From Poseidonibacter antarcticus (GTDB taxonomy: Bacteria > Campylobacterota > Campylobacteria > Campylobacterales > Arcobacteraceae), in assembly GCF_003667345.1 (NCBI RefSeq), contig NZ_RCWF01000003.1, forward strand, positions 186,001 to 250,000: 64,000 nt of DNA, read 5' to 3'. The position numbers and the translations under genes are program-made. This document shows, piece by piece, positions 1 to 7,949 of the stretch (position 1 is the stretch's first letter; each line of letters opens with the position of its first letter). The notes beneath the pieces are model-generated. The model saw only the letters and a program-made list of their open reading frames with translations. It had not been told where the DNA came from and did not search any database.

Positions 1-238
1 GATGATTGCGCAAGTTTGTGAGCTTGAAGTAGGGGATTTTGTACATACTTTTGGTGATGCACATATTTATTCAAATCATATGGATCAAGTAAAATTACAA
101 CTAACACGAACTCCACACAAAATACCAAATATGAAAATAAATACAGATATAAAAGATATAAATGATTTTAAGATGAGTGATTTTGAACTTATTGATTATG
201 TATGTGATGAATCTATTAAAGCAGTAATGGCTGTATAA
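1..238 (+). CDS. thyA: Thymidylate synthase, C-terminal part (cut by window start)
   Basis: This is the last 78 or so codons of a ThyA-type thymidylate synthase, which methylates dUMP to dTMP using methylene-tetrahydrofolate. The diagnostic stretch [12 protein letters not shown], containing the His and Tyr that bind the nucleotide, is intact, and the C-terminus is of normal type (KAVMAV). The start lies outside the window. The stop is 10 bases before folA, the usual partner that regenerates tetrahydrofolate from the dihydrofolate ThyA produces, so the two are probably cotranscribed. Confidence 0.93.
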   Translation, partial: MIAQVCELEVGDFVHTFGDAHIYSNHMDQVKLQLTRTPHKIPNMKINTDIKDINDFKMSDFELIDYVCDESIKAVMAV

Positions 239-248
239 AGGAAATAAT

Positions 249-755
249 ATGAAAATTTCAATGATAGTGGCGTATGGAAAAAACTGGGAAATTGGTTTGA
301 ATAATCAAATGTTATGGCATATTAGTGAGGATTTTAAAAACTTTAAAACAATTACTTCAGGTCATCATATATTAATGGGTAGAAAAACTTTTGAATCAAT
401 TGGAAAACCACTTCCAAATAGAACTTCAATAGTATTAAGTAAAAAAGGATTTTCACAAGATGGAGTTCATTCTTTTAGTGATGTTCAAGATGCTTTTAAT
501 TTTGCGAGAAAAAATGCAGAGGAAGAACTATTTATAATAGGTGGTGCAAATATCTATGAAACACTTTTCCCTTATGTTGATAAAATGTATTTATCTGAAG
601 TAGATTTCAAAGGAAAAGCAGATGCTTTTTTAAAACCAATTGATTTTTCAACTTGGGATTTATGTGAACAAAAAGATTATGAAGAAATTTTAAGTGAAGA
701 TGGAAAAGTAAAATCACCTGCTTGGAAATTTAAAGTTTGGACAAAAAAAGACTAG
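249..755 (+). CDS. folA: Dihydrofolate reductase
   Basis: This 168-residue protein has the normal length of chromosomal DHFR and reduces dihydrofolate to tetrahydrofolate with NADPH. Visible family features are the N-terminal ISMIVAYGKNWEIGLNNQMLWH loop with its conserved Trp, the HHILMGRKTFESIGKPLPNR segment that binds NADPH and folate, and the IIGGANIYE motif near residue 95. The gene follows thyA by 10 bases, which matches their linked pathway roles. The TetR gene follows with its Shine-Dalgarno overlapping the folA stop. Confidence 0.96.
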   Translation: MKISMIVAYGKNWEIGLNNQMLWHISEDFKNFKTITSGHHILMGRKTFESIGKPLPNRTSIVLSKKGFSQDGVHSFSDVQDAFNFARKNAEEELFIIGGANIYETLFPYVDKMYLSEVDFKGKADAFLKPIDFSTWDLCEQKDYEEILSEDGKVKSPAWKFKVWTKKD

Positions 756-766
756 GATTAAAAAAG

Positions 767-1339
767 ATGGATACAAAGAGTAAATTGGTTAAAGTGGCAT
801 TTGATGAGATATATGAAAATGGTTATAAGGCTACTTCAATAGATAAAATTTTAAAAAAAGCCAATATGAATAAAGGCTCAATGTATCATTTCTTTAAATC
901 AAAAAAAGAACTAACACTTTGCGTTATTGAAATTCATATAAACAACTATATTGAAAACAAATATGCAAGTTTACTAACTATTGATGATAATATTATTGAT
1001 AGTTTGATAAAACTTATAAAGACAAAAAATCAATATAATTATACTTATGGTTGTAGATTAAATAATTTAGTGCAAGAGCTTTCATCAAAAGATGAAAATT
1101 TTAAAATCGCTTTAGAAAAAGTTTACTTCAAATTTGAAGAAATTATAGAAAAAGTATTACAAAATGCTTTAGATAATAATGAAATCTCACACCCAAATAT
1201 AAAAGATTTGGCAATTTATGTTGTAGCTTCAATAGAAGGATGTTTAGCAACTGCAAAAAAATCAAATTCATCTGATATTTATATCTCATGCATATCTCAA
1301 CTCGAATTTTATTTAAACTCTCTAAAAATCAAACAGTAA
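767..1339 (+). CDS. TetR/AcrR family transcriptional regulator
   Basis: The protein (190 residues from this start) has an N-terminal TetR helix-turn-helix: the segment around YENGYKATSIDKILKKANMNKGSMYHFFKSKKEL is the classic HTH followed by the Tyr-His-Phe-Phe-Lys signature. The C-terminal helical domain is the ligand/dimer part, with no recognisable specificity. An upstream in-frame TTG at 737 exists, but ATG 767 has an AGGA nine bases before it and is preferred. The likely target is the perfect palindrome at 1391-1414, in front of the DMT transporter gene; the regulator itself appears to be read from the folA side. Confidence 0.9.
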   Translation: MDTKSKLVKVAFDEIYENGYKATSIDKILKKANMNKGSMYHFFKSKKELTLCVIEIHINNYIENKYASLLTIDDNIIDSLIKLIKTKNQYNYTYGCRLNNLVQELSSKDENFKIALEKVYFKFEEIIEKVLQNALDNNEISHPNIKDLAIYVVASIEGCLATAKKSNSSDIYISCISQLEFYLNSLKIKQ

Positions 1340-1360
1340 TTTTATTTTAATACATTAGTC

Positions 1361-1389
1361 TTGACATACTAGTTATCTTTTGCTATTCT
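1361..1389 (+). promoter_or_regulatory. Strong sigma-70-type promoter of the DMT transporter operon
   Basis: TTGACA at 1361-1366, a 17-base spacer, and TATTCT at 1384-1389 preceded by TGC (extended -10). This is unusually close to consensus for an organism group in which -35 boxes are weak. The predicted start of transcription falls inside the palindrome at 1391-1414. Confidence 0.75.
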
Positions 1390-1390
1390 T

Positions 1391-1414
1391 TTACTTGACT
1401 AGTTAGTCAAGTAA
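1391..1414. promoter_or_regulatory. Perfect 24-bp palindromic operator, probably for the adjacent TetR
   Basis: The sequence is TTACTTGACTA, then GT, then the exact reverse complement TAGTCAAGTAA. It sits immediately downstream of the -10 box at 1384-1389 and 18 bases before the transporter start codon, so a bound repressor would block transcription initiation. The nearest regulator is the TetR gene ending 52 bases upstream, and TetR proteins bind palindromes of this kind. The pairing is an inference from position and symmetry. Confidence 0.72.
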
Positions 1415-1431
1415 ATTATTGGATGTGAAAA

Positions 1432-2322
1432 ATGTTAATCAAAAAATCTGCTTTGCCATTTTTATTTATACTTTTATATGGTAGTGGTTTTGTCTTTACT
1501 GAATATGGTTTGGCAAATGCCTCACCAATGGCTTTTTTAGCAATTAGATTTTTTATTGCATTTTGGATATTACTTTTGATTGCAGTTGCTTTTAAAGTTC
1601 CTTGGCCTAAAAATACAAAAGAGTTTATACATATAGCAATTGCAGGAATTTTAACAGTAGGTACGTTTTCAATCGGAGTGTATCTTTCTCTTTTCTATGG
1701 AGTTAGTGCATCATTAAGTGCTTTAGTAATTGCATTACAACCAATTATAGTAGCACTTTTAGCATGGAAATTTTTAAATGAAGAAAAAAATAATAAAATT
1801 ATTTTGGGTTTACTCTTAGGTTTTATTGGAGTATTTTTTGTAATATATCAAAAGATAGATAATCTAGAATTATCTATTGGTATTTTATATTCATTTATTG
1901 CTCTTTTAGGTTTAAGTATAGGAAATTTATATCAAAAAAAGTTTTGTTTACATATGAATCTCTTTTCAGGTGGTGCAATACAAACACTTAGTTCTACACT
2001 ACTTGTTATTCCTTTTTTATATTTTGAAGATATAAGAGTAGTTTGGAATGGTGACTTTATATTAGCTTTAATGTATATGAGCATTGGAGTTAGTATTGGG
2101 GCTTTGTCTTTATTATATATAATGATAAAAAAAGCAGATGTTTCAAAGGTTTCATCTATTTTTTATCTAGTACCACTTAGTGCAGTTTTTATCTCATATA
2201 TTTTATTTAATGTGAAAATAGATTTAGTTACGATGCTTGGAATAATAATAGTATTATTTGCAATAGTACTTATAAATAAAAAAACAAAAAAGGAAAACAA
2301 TGAAAATAGTAATTTTGGATAG
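1432..2322 (+). CDS. DMT/EamA-family transporter
   Basis: A 296-residue integral membrane protein with ten predicted hydrophobic helices in two repeated EamA halves, the layout of drug/metabolite exporters of the RhaT/YdcZ type. Features include the N-terminal LLYGSGFVFTEYGLANASPMAFLAIRF element, the mid-protein ALQPIIVALLAWKFLNEE segment, and the matching second-half FYLVPLSAVFISYILFN segment. The substrate cannot be read from the sequence. It is controlled by the promoter and palindrome just upstream, so it is probably inducible through the TetR. The gene overlaps the following dehydrogenase by 23 bases, so the two are translationally coupled. Confidence 0.9.
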   Translation: MLIKKSALPFLFILLYGSGFVFTEYGLANASPMAFLAIRFFIAFWILLLIAVAFKVPWPKNTKEFIHIAIAGILTVGTFSIGVYLSLFYGVSASLSALVIALQPIIVALLAWKFLNEEKNNKIILGLLLGFIGVFFVIYQKIDNLELSIGILYSFIALLGLSIGNLYQKKFCLHMNLFSGGAIQTLSSTLLVIPFLYFEDIRVVWNGDFILALMYMSIGVSIGALSLLYIMIKKADVSKVSSIFYLVPLSAVFISYILFNVKIDLVTMLGIIIVLFAIVLINKKTKKENNENSNFG

Positions 2323-3238
2323 AGCTACTTTAGGTTCTGATATGGATGTGTCTGTTTTTGATACTTTAGGAGATGTGATTTCTTATGATATTACACTGCC
2401 AAGTGAAACAAAACATAGAGTAAAAGATGCTGATATTGTAATTACAAACAAAGTAGTTATAGGAAAAGAAGAAATGAATAATTCTTCTATAAAACTTGTT
2501 GCTATTACTGCAACTGGTACAAATAATGTTGATTTAGTTTATGCAAAAGAAAATGGAATTGAAGTTAAAAATGTAGCAGGATATTCTAGTTCTTCTGTAT
2601 CTCAAGTTGCTTTTTCAATGATATTTCATTTTATTTCAAAACTAGATTATTACAAAAAATATGTTGATGAAGGCAATTGGCAGAAATCTGATTTCTTTAC
2701 ACATATTGATGCACCTTTCTTTGAACTTGATGGAAAAAGAGTTGGGGTTATTGGTTTAGGAGATATTGGAAGAAGTTTTGCTGCAAAAGCAAAAGCTTTT
2801 GATTGTGAAGTTGTTTATTATTCTACAAGTGGTAAAAACTCAAATAGTGAATATAAAAGAGTTGAATTAGATGAATTACTAAAAACATCGGATATTATCT
2901 CAATTCATTGTCCTTTAAATGAACAAACGCAAAACTTACTAAATTATGAAAATATGAAAGATATAAAAGACGGTGCAATTTTATTAAACCTTGGACGAGG
3001 TGGAATTATAAATGAAGCTGACTTAGCAAAAATTATTGATGAAAAAGAGATTTATTGTGGGATTGATGTAGTAAGCGTTGAGCCAATAGAAGAGTCAAAT
3101 CCTTTACTAAAAGTAAAAAATAAAAATAGATTACTTTTAACACCTCATATTGGGTGGGCGAGTGTTGAAGCTCGAAGAAGACTTATAGGTTTAGTTGTAA
3201 AAAATATTAAAGAGTTTATAAATAAAGTTAACTTTTGA
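2300..3238 (+). CDS. D-2-hydroxyacid dehydrogenase (hydroxypyruvate/glycerate type)
   Basis: This 312-residue protein is full length for NAD-dependent D-2-hydroxyacid dehydrogenases. It has the Rossmann GLGDIG motif at residues 152-157, the catalytic Arg in LGRGG, the Glu in SVEPIEESNP and the His in LTPHIGWAS. The closest named type by these motifs is glycerate/hydroxypyruvate reductase (HprA-like), but substrate choice within this family is not readable with certainty. It is cotranscribed with the DMT transporter under the TetR-type operator, which suggests that a 2-oxo or 2-hydroxy acid is linked to the inducer or the exported substrate. Confidence 0.9.
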   Translation: MKIVILDRATLGSDMDVSVFDTLGDVISYDITLPSETKHRVKDADIVITNKVVIGKEEMNNSSIKLVAITATGTNNVDLVYAKENGIEVKNVAGYSSSSVSQVAFSMIFHFISKLDYYKKYVDEGNWQKSDFFTHIDAPFFELDGKRVGVIGLGDIGRSFAAKAKAFDCEVVYYSTSGKNSNSEYKRVELDELLKTSDIISIHCPLNEQTQNLLNYENMKDIKDGAILLNLGRGGIINEADLAKIIDEKEIYCGIDVVSVEPIEESNPLLKVKNKNRLLLTPHIGWASVEARRRLIGLVVKNIKEFINKVNF

Positions 3239-3301
3239 TATTTAAGCTACTTAAGTGAATTTTTGATAGAATCTTTTTTATTTAAATTATAAGGTAATAT
3301 T

Positions 3302-3436
3302 ATGAATAATTGGAATCTTAGTAGTTGGCAAAATTTCCTAATAAAGCAACAATCCCAAAATGAAGATAATGTAATAAAAATATTCGTTATTCTCATTTTT
3401 CCATTTGTTTCATATATTAAGAGTATCAAATGTTAA
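3302..3436 (+). pseudogene. Probable remnant of class II DAHP synthase 5' end, now first ORF of the pigment operon
   Basis: A 44-codon ORF with a good Shine-Dalgarno (AAGG, 3291-3294). Its first ~20 residues (MNNWNLSSWQNFLIKQQ) closely resemble the conserved start of class II 3-deoxy-D-arabino-heptulosonate-7-phosphate synthases (W-x-P-x-S-W-R-N-F-P-I-K-Q-Q in Campylobacterota). After about residue 24 the match ends and a short hydrophobic tail follows. The stop overlaps the start of the next gene by seven bases, so translation could be coupled. It is either a scar left where the pigment cluster joined an aroG/aroF locus or a reused leader peptide. The family match is from memory of the motif, not from a search. 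Confidence 0.55.
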
Positions 3437-3723
3437 CGGATGATTTATATAAGATTGTCTTTAAAGATGATAATAAAGCTATTATCAAACTAAGTGATTG
3501 TAATCATCCTGTATTTAAAGCACACTTTCCTGGTAATCCAATTTTGCCAGGATTTATAAACTTTGATATTATTTCTGAATTGTTTAATTTTAATATTACA
3601 AAAATTAAAAAAGCAAAGTTCATAAAAACAATAAAACCAAATCAAATAATAACATATGAAAGAAATGGAAATAATTTTAAAGTTTTTTGTGAAAAAGAAA
3701 ATGTAATAAGTATTACATTATGA
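3430..3723 (+). CDS. Hot-dog 3-hydroxyacyl-ACP dehydratase (ApeI/FabZ-like)
   Basis: A 97-residue single hot-dog domain. The motif HPVFKAHFPGNPILPGF (residues ~27-43) is the FabZ/ApeI active-site loop, with the catalytic His in AHFPG. It would dehydrate the 3-hydroxyacyl-ACP intermediate after each ketoreduction to build the conjugated polyene. At under 100 residues it is shorter than FabZ (about 150) and similar to the small dehydratases of aryl polyene clusters. It overlaps the next gene by ATGA. A second dehydratase lies at the far end of the operon (21229-21588); aryl polyene systems normally use such a pair. Confidence 0.85.
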   Translation: MLTDDLYKIVFKDDNKAIIKLSDCNHPVFKAHFPGNPILPGFINFDIISELFNFNITKIKKAKFIKTIKPNQIITYERNGNNFKVFCEKENVISITL

Positions 3724-4406
3724 AGACTTGCATTGTAATACCTGTTTATAATTCTCCTTTTTTATTTGATGTTATTAATGACCTTTTAACGTTTGATTAT
3801 AAAATAATTGTTGTAGATGATGGTTCTGATTCTAAAATAGAAATAAATGATTTAGATATTACTTTAGTGACTCATAAAATTAATATGGGAAAAGGTGAAG
3901 CTATATTAACTGGAGCAAAGAAAGCAAAAGAATTAGGCTTTGAATATTTTGTTACAATGGATGCTGATAAACAACATTTATCTTCAGAGATTTCGAAATT
4001 AACAAATGCTTATGAAGAAGAATCTATTGTAATCGGAAATCGTAATTTTGATAATGAAAATGTACCAGATAGTTCAAAATTTGGACGAAAGTTTAGTAAT
4101 TTTTGGGTTAATTTGGAAACAGGACGGAAGTTTGGAGATACGCAAAGTGGTTTTAGAATTTATCCCGTATCAATTTTAGAATTAAAAACATCAAATAGAC
4201 GATTTGATTTTGAAATTGAAGTATTGGTTCTTCATTGTTATAAAAAAAGAAAAACAATTGATGTTGATGTAGAGTGCTACTATCCTCCAGAAAATGAAAG
4301 GATATCTCACTTTGATAAAGTCAAGGATAATATAAGATTATCTTTGGTTCATTCAAAACTTATGATTCAGAGATTCTTACTTCTAAGAGGTACATTTTGG
4401 TATTAA
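3720..4406 (+). CDS. Family 2 glycosyltransferase of the pigment cluster
   Basis: A 228-residue GT-A fold protein: the nucleotide-sugar binding start CIVIPVYN, the VVDDGS motif, the DAD metal-binding motif in VTMDADKQH, and a late DTQSGFRIYP segment similar to the acceptor loop of dolichol-phosphate-mannose-synthase-like enzymes. There is no membrane helix, so it should act at the cytosolic face. Aryl polyene clusters commonly carry a GT2, thought to attach a sugar or glycerolipid anchor; the actual acceptor is unknown. It starts on the ATGA overlap with the dehydratase. A TATAAT at 4430-4435 after this gene could be an internal promoter for the dar genes. Confidence 0.85.
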   Translation: MKTCIVIPVYNSPFLFDVINDLLTFDYKIIVVDDGSDSKIEINDLDITLVTHKINMGKGEAILTGAKKAKELGFEYFVTMDADKQHLSSEISKLTNAYEEESIVIGNRNFDNENVPDSSKFGRKFSNFWVNLETGRKFGDTQSGFRIYPVSILELKTSNRRFDFEIEVLVLHCYKKRKTIDVDVECYYPPENERISHFDKVKDNIRLSLVHSKLMIQRFLLLRGTFWY

Positions 4407-4473
4407 TAAGAGCTTAATATTATTTTTACTATAATTTATACTTATAAATATATGTAAAGAAGATATCGTACGA

Positions 4474-5385
4474 ATGAAAAAAGTCTTAGTTTTATATTAT
4501 TCTCAATCAGGACAACTAAAAGATGTTATAAATAGTTTTATCTCAAAGTTACCTGACTCTGAAATCCAAGTAGATTTGAAAGCAATAGAGCCTATTGAAA
4601 AGTACCCATTCCCTTGGAAATTTTATGAATTTTCGCAAGAGTTTCCTGAAGCTGTCTTACTTGAAGGGCATGAGGTTAAAGAAATAGAAAATTTAGAGGA
4701 TGATTATGATTTAATTATTCTAGGATACACTATTTGGTTTTTAGCTCCATCTTCACCTATTGTAGGTTTTTTAAAAAGTGAACAAGCAAAAAAGATATTT
4801 AATAATAAACCTGTAATTACAGTAATCGCATGTCGTGATATGTGGGTTATGGCACAAGAAAAAATGAAAACTTTATTAAATGATCTTAATGCAAATCTTA
4901 TAGATAATGTAGCTTTAACAGATCAAGGAAAAGGAATCTATTCTTTTATTACAACTCCAAAATGGCTTATGACTGGAAATAAAGATCCTTTTTGGTTTTT
5001 CCCTCCTGCTGGTATTTTACAAAGTGATATTGATAATGCTTCAAGATTTGGACAAAGACTTAATAAAGTTTTAAAAGAAGATAAAGAAAAAGAAGGTAAA
5101 GCACTTTTAACTGGATTAGAAGCTGTTAATGTGAATGGAAAATTAATTGCTTCAGAAATAATAGCAACAAGAAGTTCAAAAATTTGGGCAAAAATTATTA
5201 ATTTTTTTGGAAAGAAAAATACTTTTGGAAGAAAGTTTGCAGTTACTATTTATGCGATGTTTTTAGTGGTGTTAGTTTTTACCATTGTACCTCTTAATAT
5301 TTTAGTACGAAAGATTTTAAATAAATTTCAAAAAGAAAAACTTACAGAATTAGAAAAAAAATATGAACAACCAAGTGGTAGATAG
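4474..5385 (+). CDS. darA: DarA-like dialkylresorcinol-forming protein
   Basis: A 303-residue protein with an N-terminal flavodoxin-like fold (VLVLYYSQSGQLKDVI, the FMN/phosphate-type loop; LGYTIWFLAPSSPIVGFL, residues ~88-105) and a C-terminal region with a hydrophobic helix near residues 250-275. This matches the dialkylresorcinol condensing protein DarA, which acts with DarB to turn two beta-ketoacyl thioesters into a 2,5-dialkylresorcinol; a role in aromatisation has been proposed. It is directly followed by darB, the usual order. The preceding 67-base gap contains a TATAAT, so this gene may have its own promoter as well as operon read-through. Confidence 0.85.
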   Translation: MKKVLVLYYSQSGQLKDVINSFISKLPDSEIQVDLKAIEPIEKYPFPWKFYEFSQEFPEAVLLEGHEVKEIENLEDDYDLIILGYTIWFLAPSSPIVGFLKSEQAKKIFNNKPVITVIACRDMWVMAQEKMKTLLNDLNANLIDNVALTDQGKGIYSFITTPKWLMTGNKDPFWFFPPAGILQSDIDNASRFGQRLNKVLKEDKEKEGKALLTGLEAVNVNGKLIASEIIATRSSKIWAKIINFFGKKNTFGRKFAVTIYAMFLVVLVFTIVPLNILVRKILNKFQKEKLTELEKKYEQPSGR

Positions 5386-5392
5386 GATTGAT

Positions 5393-6538
5393 ATGATAGA
5401 TGTATATATAAATAAAATGGCAGTTTTTTTACCAAATGATCCCGTTAAAAATGATGATATGGAAAGTATTTTAGGAATGATTGATAATAAACCTTCTTTG
5501 GTAAAAAGAATTGTATTAAAATCAAATAAGATAAAAACAAGATATTATGCAATCGATCCTATTACAAATGAATCTACTCATTCAAATGCAAAATTAGCAG
5601 CTTTAGCAATTGAAGAGTTAGGAAAAAATGGATTTGATATTAATAGTGCAGAATTACTAGCTTGTGGTACAACTACTCCTGATCAACTTCTACCAAGTCA
5701 TGCTTTAATGGTTCATGGTGAAACAGACTTAAAACCAATTGAGGTTGTAAGTATTGCAGGAATTTGTTTGAGTGGTTTAACTGCATTAAAGTATGCCTAT
5801 GGAGCTATTAAATCAGGAGAAATTGATTCTGCTATTTCTACAGGAAGTGAAAATATTTCAGCTTCGATGCGTGGACGAAATTTTGAACCAGAGGTTCAAA
5901 CAAAAGTTGACATGATTAAAAGAAATAAAGAACTAACATTTGAAAAAGACTTTTTAAGATGGATGTTAAGTGATGGTTCAGGTGCAATTGGAGTAAGTAA
6001 TAAGCCAAATAGTGATTGTTTATCTTTAAGAATTGATAAAATATTTTCAAAATCTTATGCAAGTCAAGAAGAAACTTGTATGTATTCAGGTTGTGAGAAA
6101 CTTAAAGATGGGACAATAAAAGGTTATAGGGAATTCACACCTGATGAATGGTTGAAAAAATCTATTTTTTCAGTAAAACAAGATGTAAAATTATTAAATA
6201 AACATATTTTAGATTATACTGTGGCTAAACCTCTTACTGAGATGCTAGAAAAAAATCTATTTAAACCTGAAGAAATAGATTGGTTTTTACCACATTATTC
6301 TTCAGGTTATTTTAGAGAAAAATTATATGATGTTATGAAAGATGTTAATTGTGATATTCCACAAGAAAAATGGTTTACAAACTTATCTACAAAGGGTAAT
6401 ACAGGGTCTGCTTCAATATATATAATTTTAGAAGAACTTTTTAATTCAGATAAGTTAAAAAAAGGTCAAAAAATATTGTGTTATATTCCTGAAAGTGGAA
6501 GATTTTCTACAGCATTTATGTTGTTAGAGGTTGTATAG
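5393..6538 (+). CDS. darB: DarB-like ketosynthase III (dialkylresorcinol synthase)
   Basis: A FabH-type thiolase-fold enzyme of 381 residues. The nucleophile is Cys125 in SIAGICLSG, with His in WFLPHYSSG and Asn in LSTKGNTGSAS completing the Cys-His-Asn triad. DarB joins two beta-keto acyl chains by Claisen condensation and aldol closure to give the resorcinol ring. An earlier ATG at 5363 overlaps darA by 23 bases, but ATG 5393 has AGGA five bases before it and a normal KSIII N-terminus, so it is preferred. The DarA-DarB pair inside an aryl polyene cluster is the mark of flexirubin-type pigments. Confidence 0.88.
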   Translation: MIDVYINKMAVFLPNDPVKNDDMESILGMIDNKPSLVKRIVLKSNKIKTRYYAIDPITNESTHSNAKLAALAIEELGKNGFDINSAELLACGTTTPDQLLPSHALMVHGETDLKPIEVVSIAGICLSGLTALKYAYGAIKSGEIDSAISTGSENISASMRGRNFEPEVQTKVDMIKRNKELTFEKDFLRWMLSDGSGAIGVSNKPNSDCLSLRIDKIFSKSYASQEETCMYSGCEKLKDGTIKGYREFTPDEWLKKSIFSVKQDVKLLNKHILDYTVAKPLTEMLEKNLFKPEEIDWFLPHYSSGYFREKLYDVMKDVNCDIPQEKWFTNLSTKGNTGSASIYIILEELFNSDKLKKGQKILCYIPESGRFSTAFMLLEVV

Positions 6539-6547
6539 GAATTAATT

Positions 6548-6958
6548 ATGGATATAGAAAATGTTCCGCAAGATGATAGTTCAACTTATGCAAAAATGAA
6601 AAAAGCAATCTATGCTTCTAACAAAGATGGAACAATTCAAAGTATTGGCTCTTCTGGCTGGGAAGTAGAAGAAATAGTTACAAGACAAGCAATAGATGAT
6701 TTAGATGAAAGTAGAATAGAGGCATATAAGTTAGTAATAAGAGGAGAAAAATCACCACTTTATTATTATATGTATGAGGCTAGAATGGATTTAATTGTAT
6801 TAGCCCAATCAACTGGATTTTTTAAATGGACTATAAAAAGAGATTTTAATCCAGATACATTTAAAAAAATAAGTGAAAAAAGAGCTTTAGTATATTGCGA
6901 AGCTTTAGGTAAAAGTTTGGATGAATTGAAAAAATTACCAAAGGTAGATAATGAATAA
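6548..6958 (+). CDS. Conserved protein of unknown function in aryl polyene-DAR clusters
   Basis: A 136-residue, probably soluble, mixed-charge protein without signal peptide. It contains no enzymatic motif I recognise; the C-terminal third (FKWTIKRDFNPDTFKKISEKRALVYCEALGKSLDELKKL) looks like a small helix-turn-helix-like or helical bundle module, which is only an impression. Similar small proteins appear, from memory, between darB and the BtrH-like gene of Bacteroidota flexirubin clusters. It sits in the operon 10 bases after darB and overlaps the BtrH-like gene by eight bases, so it is probably dedicated to the dialkylresorcinol branch. Confidence 0.6.
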   Translation: MDIENVPQDDSSTYAKMKKAIYASNKDGTIQSIGSSGWEVEEIVTRQAIDDLDESRIEAYKLVIRGEKSPLYYYMYEARMDLIVLAQSTGFFKWTIKRDFNPDTFKKISEKRALVYCEALGKSLDELKKLPKVDNE

Positions 6959-7946
6959 GTTTGAACATAAACACCATGCTCATTGTGAAAGTGGTGTTAT
7001 GTCATCTATGCTAAGACATCATGGATTAAATATTAGTGAACCTATGATTTTTGGCTTATCAAATGCTTTAAATTTTGCATATATTCCTTTTGTAAAAATT
7101 GGAGGAATGCCACTTATTGCATATCGAAGCATTCCAAAATCAATTATAAAAAATATTAAAAAAAATCTAAAGATAGATATGAAACTAGAAACTTTTTCAT
7201 CAAAAGAAAAGGGTGAAAAAAGGTTAGATGAACTTTTATTAAAAGGTGAAATTGTTGGGGCGCAAAGTTCAGTTTATTGGTTAGAATATTTTCCAAAAGA
7301 GATTAGCTTCCATTTTAATGCTCATAATTTATTAATATATGGGAAAGAGGGGAATGATTATTTGATAAGTGACCCTGTATTTGACAAAAGTGTAAGATGT
7401 TCAAAAGAGTCTTTATCTAAAGCTAGATTTACAAAAGGTGTTATGGCTCCTAAGGGTCTTTTATATTATCCAACAAATGTTCCAAAAAATATAGATTTAA
7501 AGCCAATTATTACAAAGAATATTAAAAAACTATCAAAAACTATGTTAAGAAGATATGTTCCAATAGCTGGTTTAAAAGGTATTGAAAAATTAGCAAAAGC
7601 AATATTAGATTTGAAATCTAAAGATAGAAAATATACAAAACTATTTTTAGGAAATATAATAAGAATGCAAGAAGAAATAGGAACAGGTGGTGCTGGTTTT
7701 AGATTTATGTATGCATCTTTTTTAAAAGAAGCTAGTGAACTTTTTAATAATGATAAAACTTTAGAAGAAGCATCAAAACTTATGTTGGAAGTTGGTGACG
7801 AGTGGAGAGAATTTGCTCTTGTTATTGCAAAATCTATTAAATCTAAAAAAGATATAGATTTAGATTTGATTCATAATATGTTAATAAAAATTTCTAAAAA
7901 TGAAGCAAAGGTTTATCATAAACTTTTGGAGTTTAGGGCATTATAA
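6951..7946 (+). CDS. BtrH-like acyltransferase (BtrH_N + DUF4872)
   Basis: A 331-residue protein. The N-terminal half fits the BtrH_N family: Cys12 in HAHCESGVMSSML, His125 in FNAHNLLIYG and Asp141 in YLISDPVFD form a papain-like Cys-His-Asp set. The C-terminal half (from ~190, IKKLSKTMLRRYVP...) fits the helical DUF4872. BtrH from butirosin biosynthesis moves an acyl group from an acyl carrier protein to an acceptor. By analogy this enzyme could transfer the finished polyene from its ACP to the dialkylresorcinol hydroxyl, forming the ester of flexirubins; that role is inference. Gene order (darA, darB, unknown, btrH-like, ABC exporter) supports it. Confidence 0.75.
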   Translation: MNKFEHKHHAHCESGVMSSMLRHHGLNISEPMIFGLSNALNFAYIPFVKIGGMPLIAYRSIPKSIIKNIKKNLKIDMKLETFSSKEKGEKRLDELLLKGEIVGAQSSVYWLEYFPKEISFHFNAHNLLIYGKEGNDYLISDPVFDKSVRCSKESLSKARFTKGVMAPKGLLYYPTNVPKNIDLKPIITKNIKKLSKTMLRRYVPIAGLKGIEKLAKAILDLKSKDRKYTKLFLGNIIRMQEEIGTGGAGFRFMYASFLKEASELFNNDKTLEEASKLMLEVGDEWREFALVIAKSIKSKKDIDLDLIHNMLIKISKNEAKVYHKLLEFRAL

Positions 7947-7949
7947 TAA

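Noticed and set aside
3247-3429. 60-residue minus-strand ORF at the start of the pigment operon
   Set aside because: It is antisense to the DAHP-synthase-like stump and has no ribosome site or recognisable domain.
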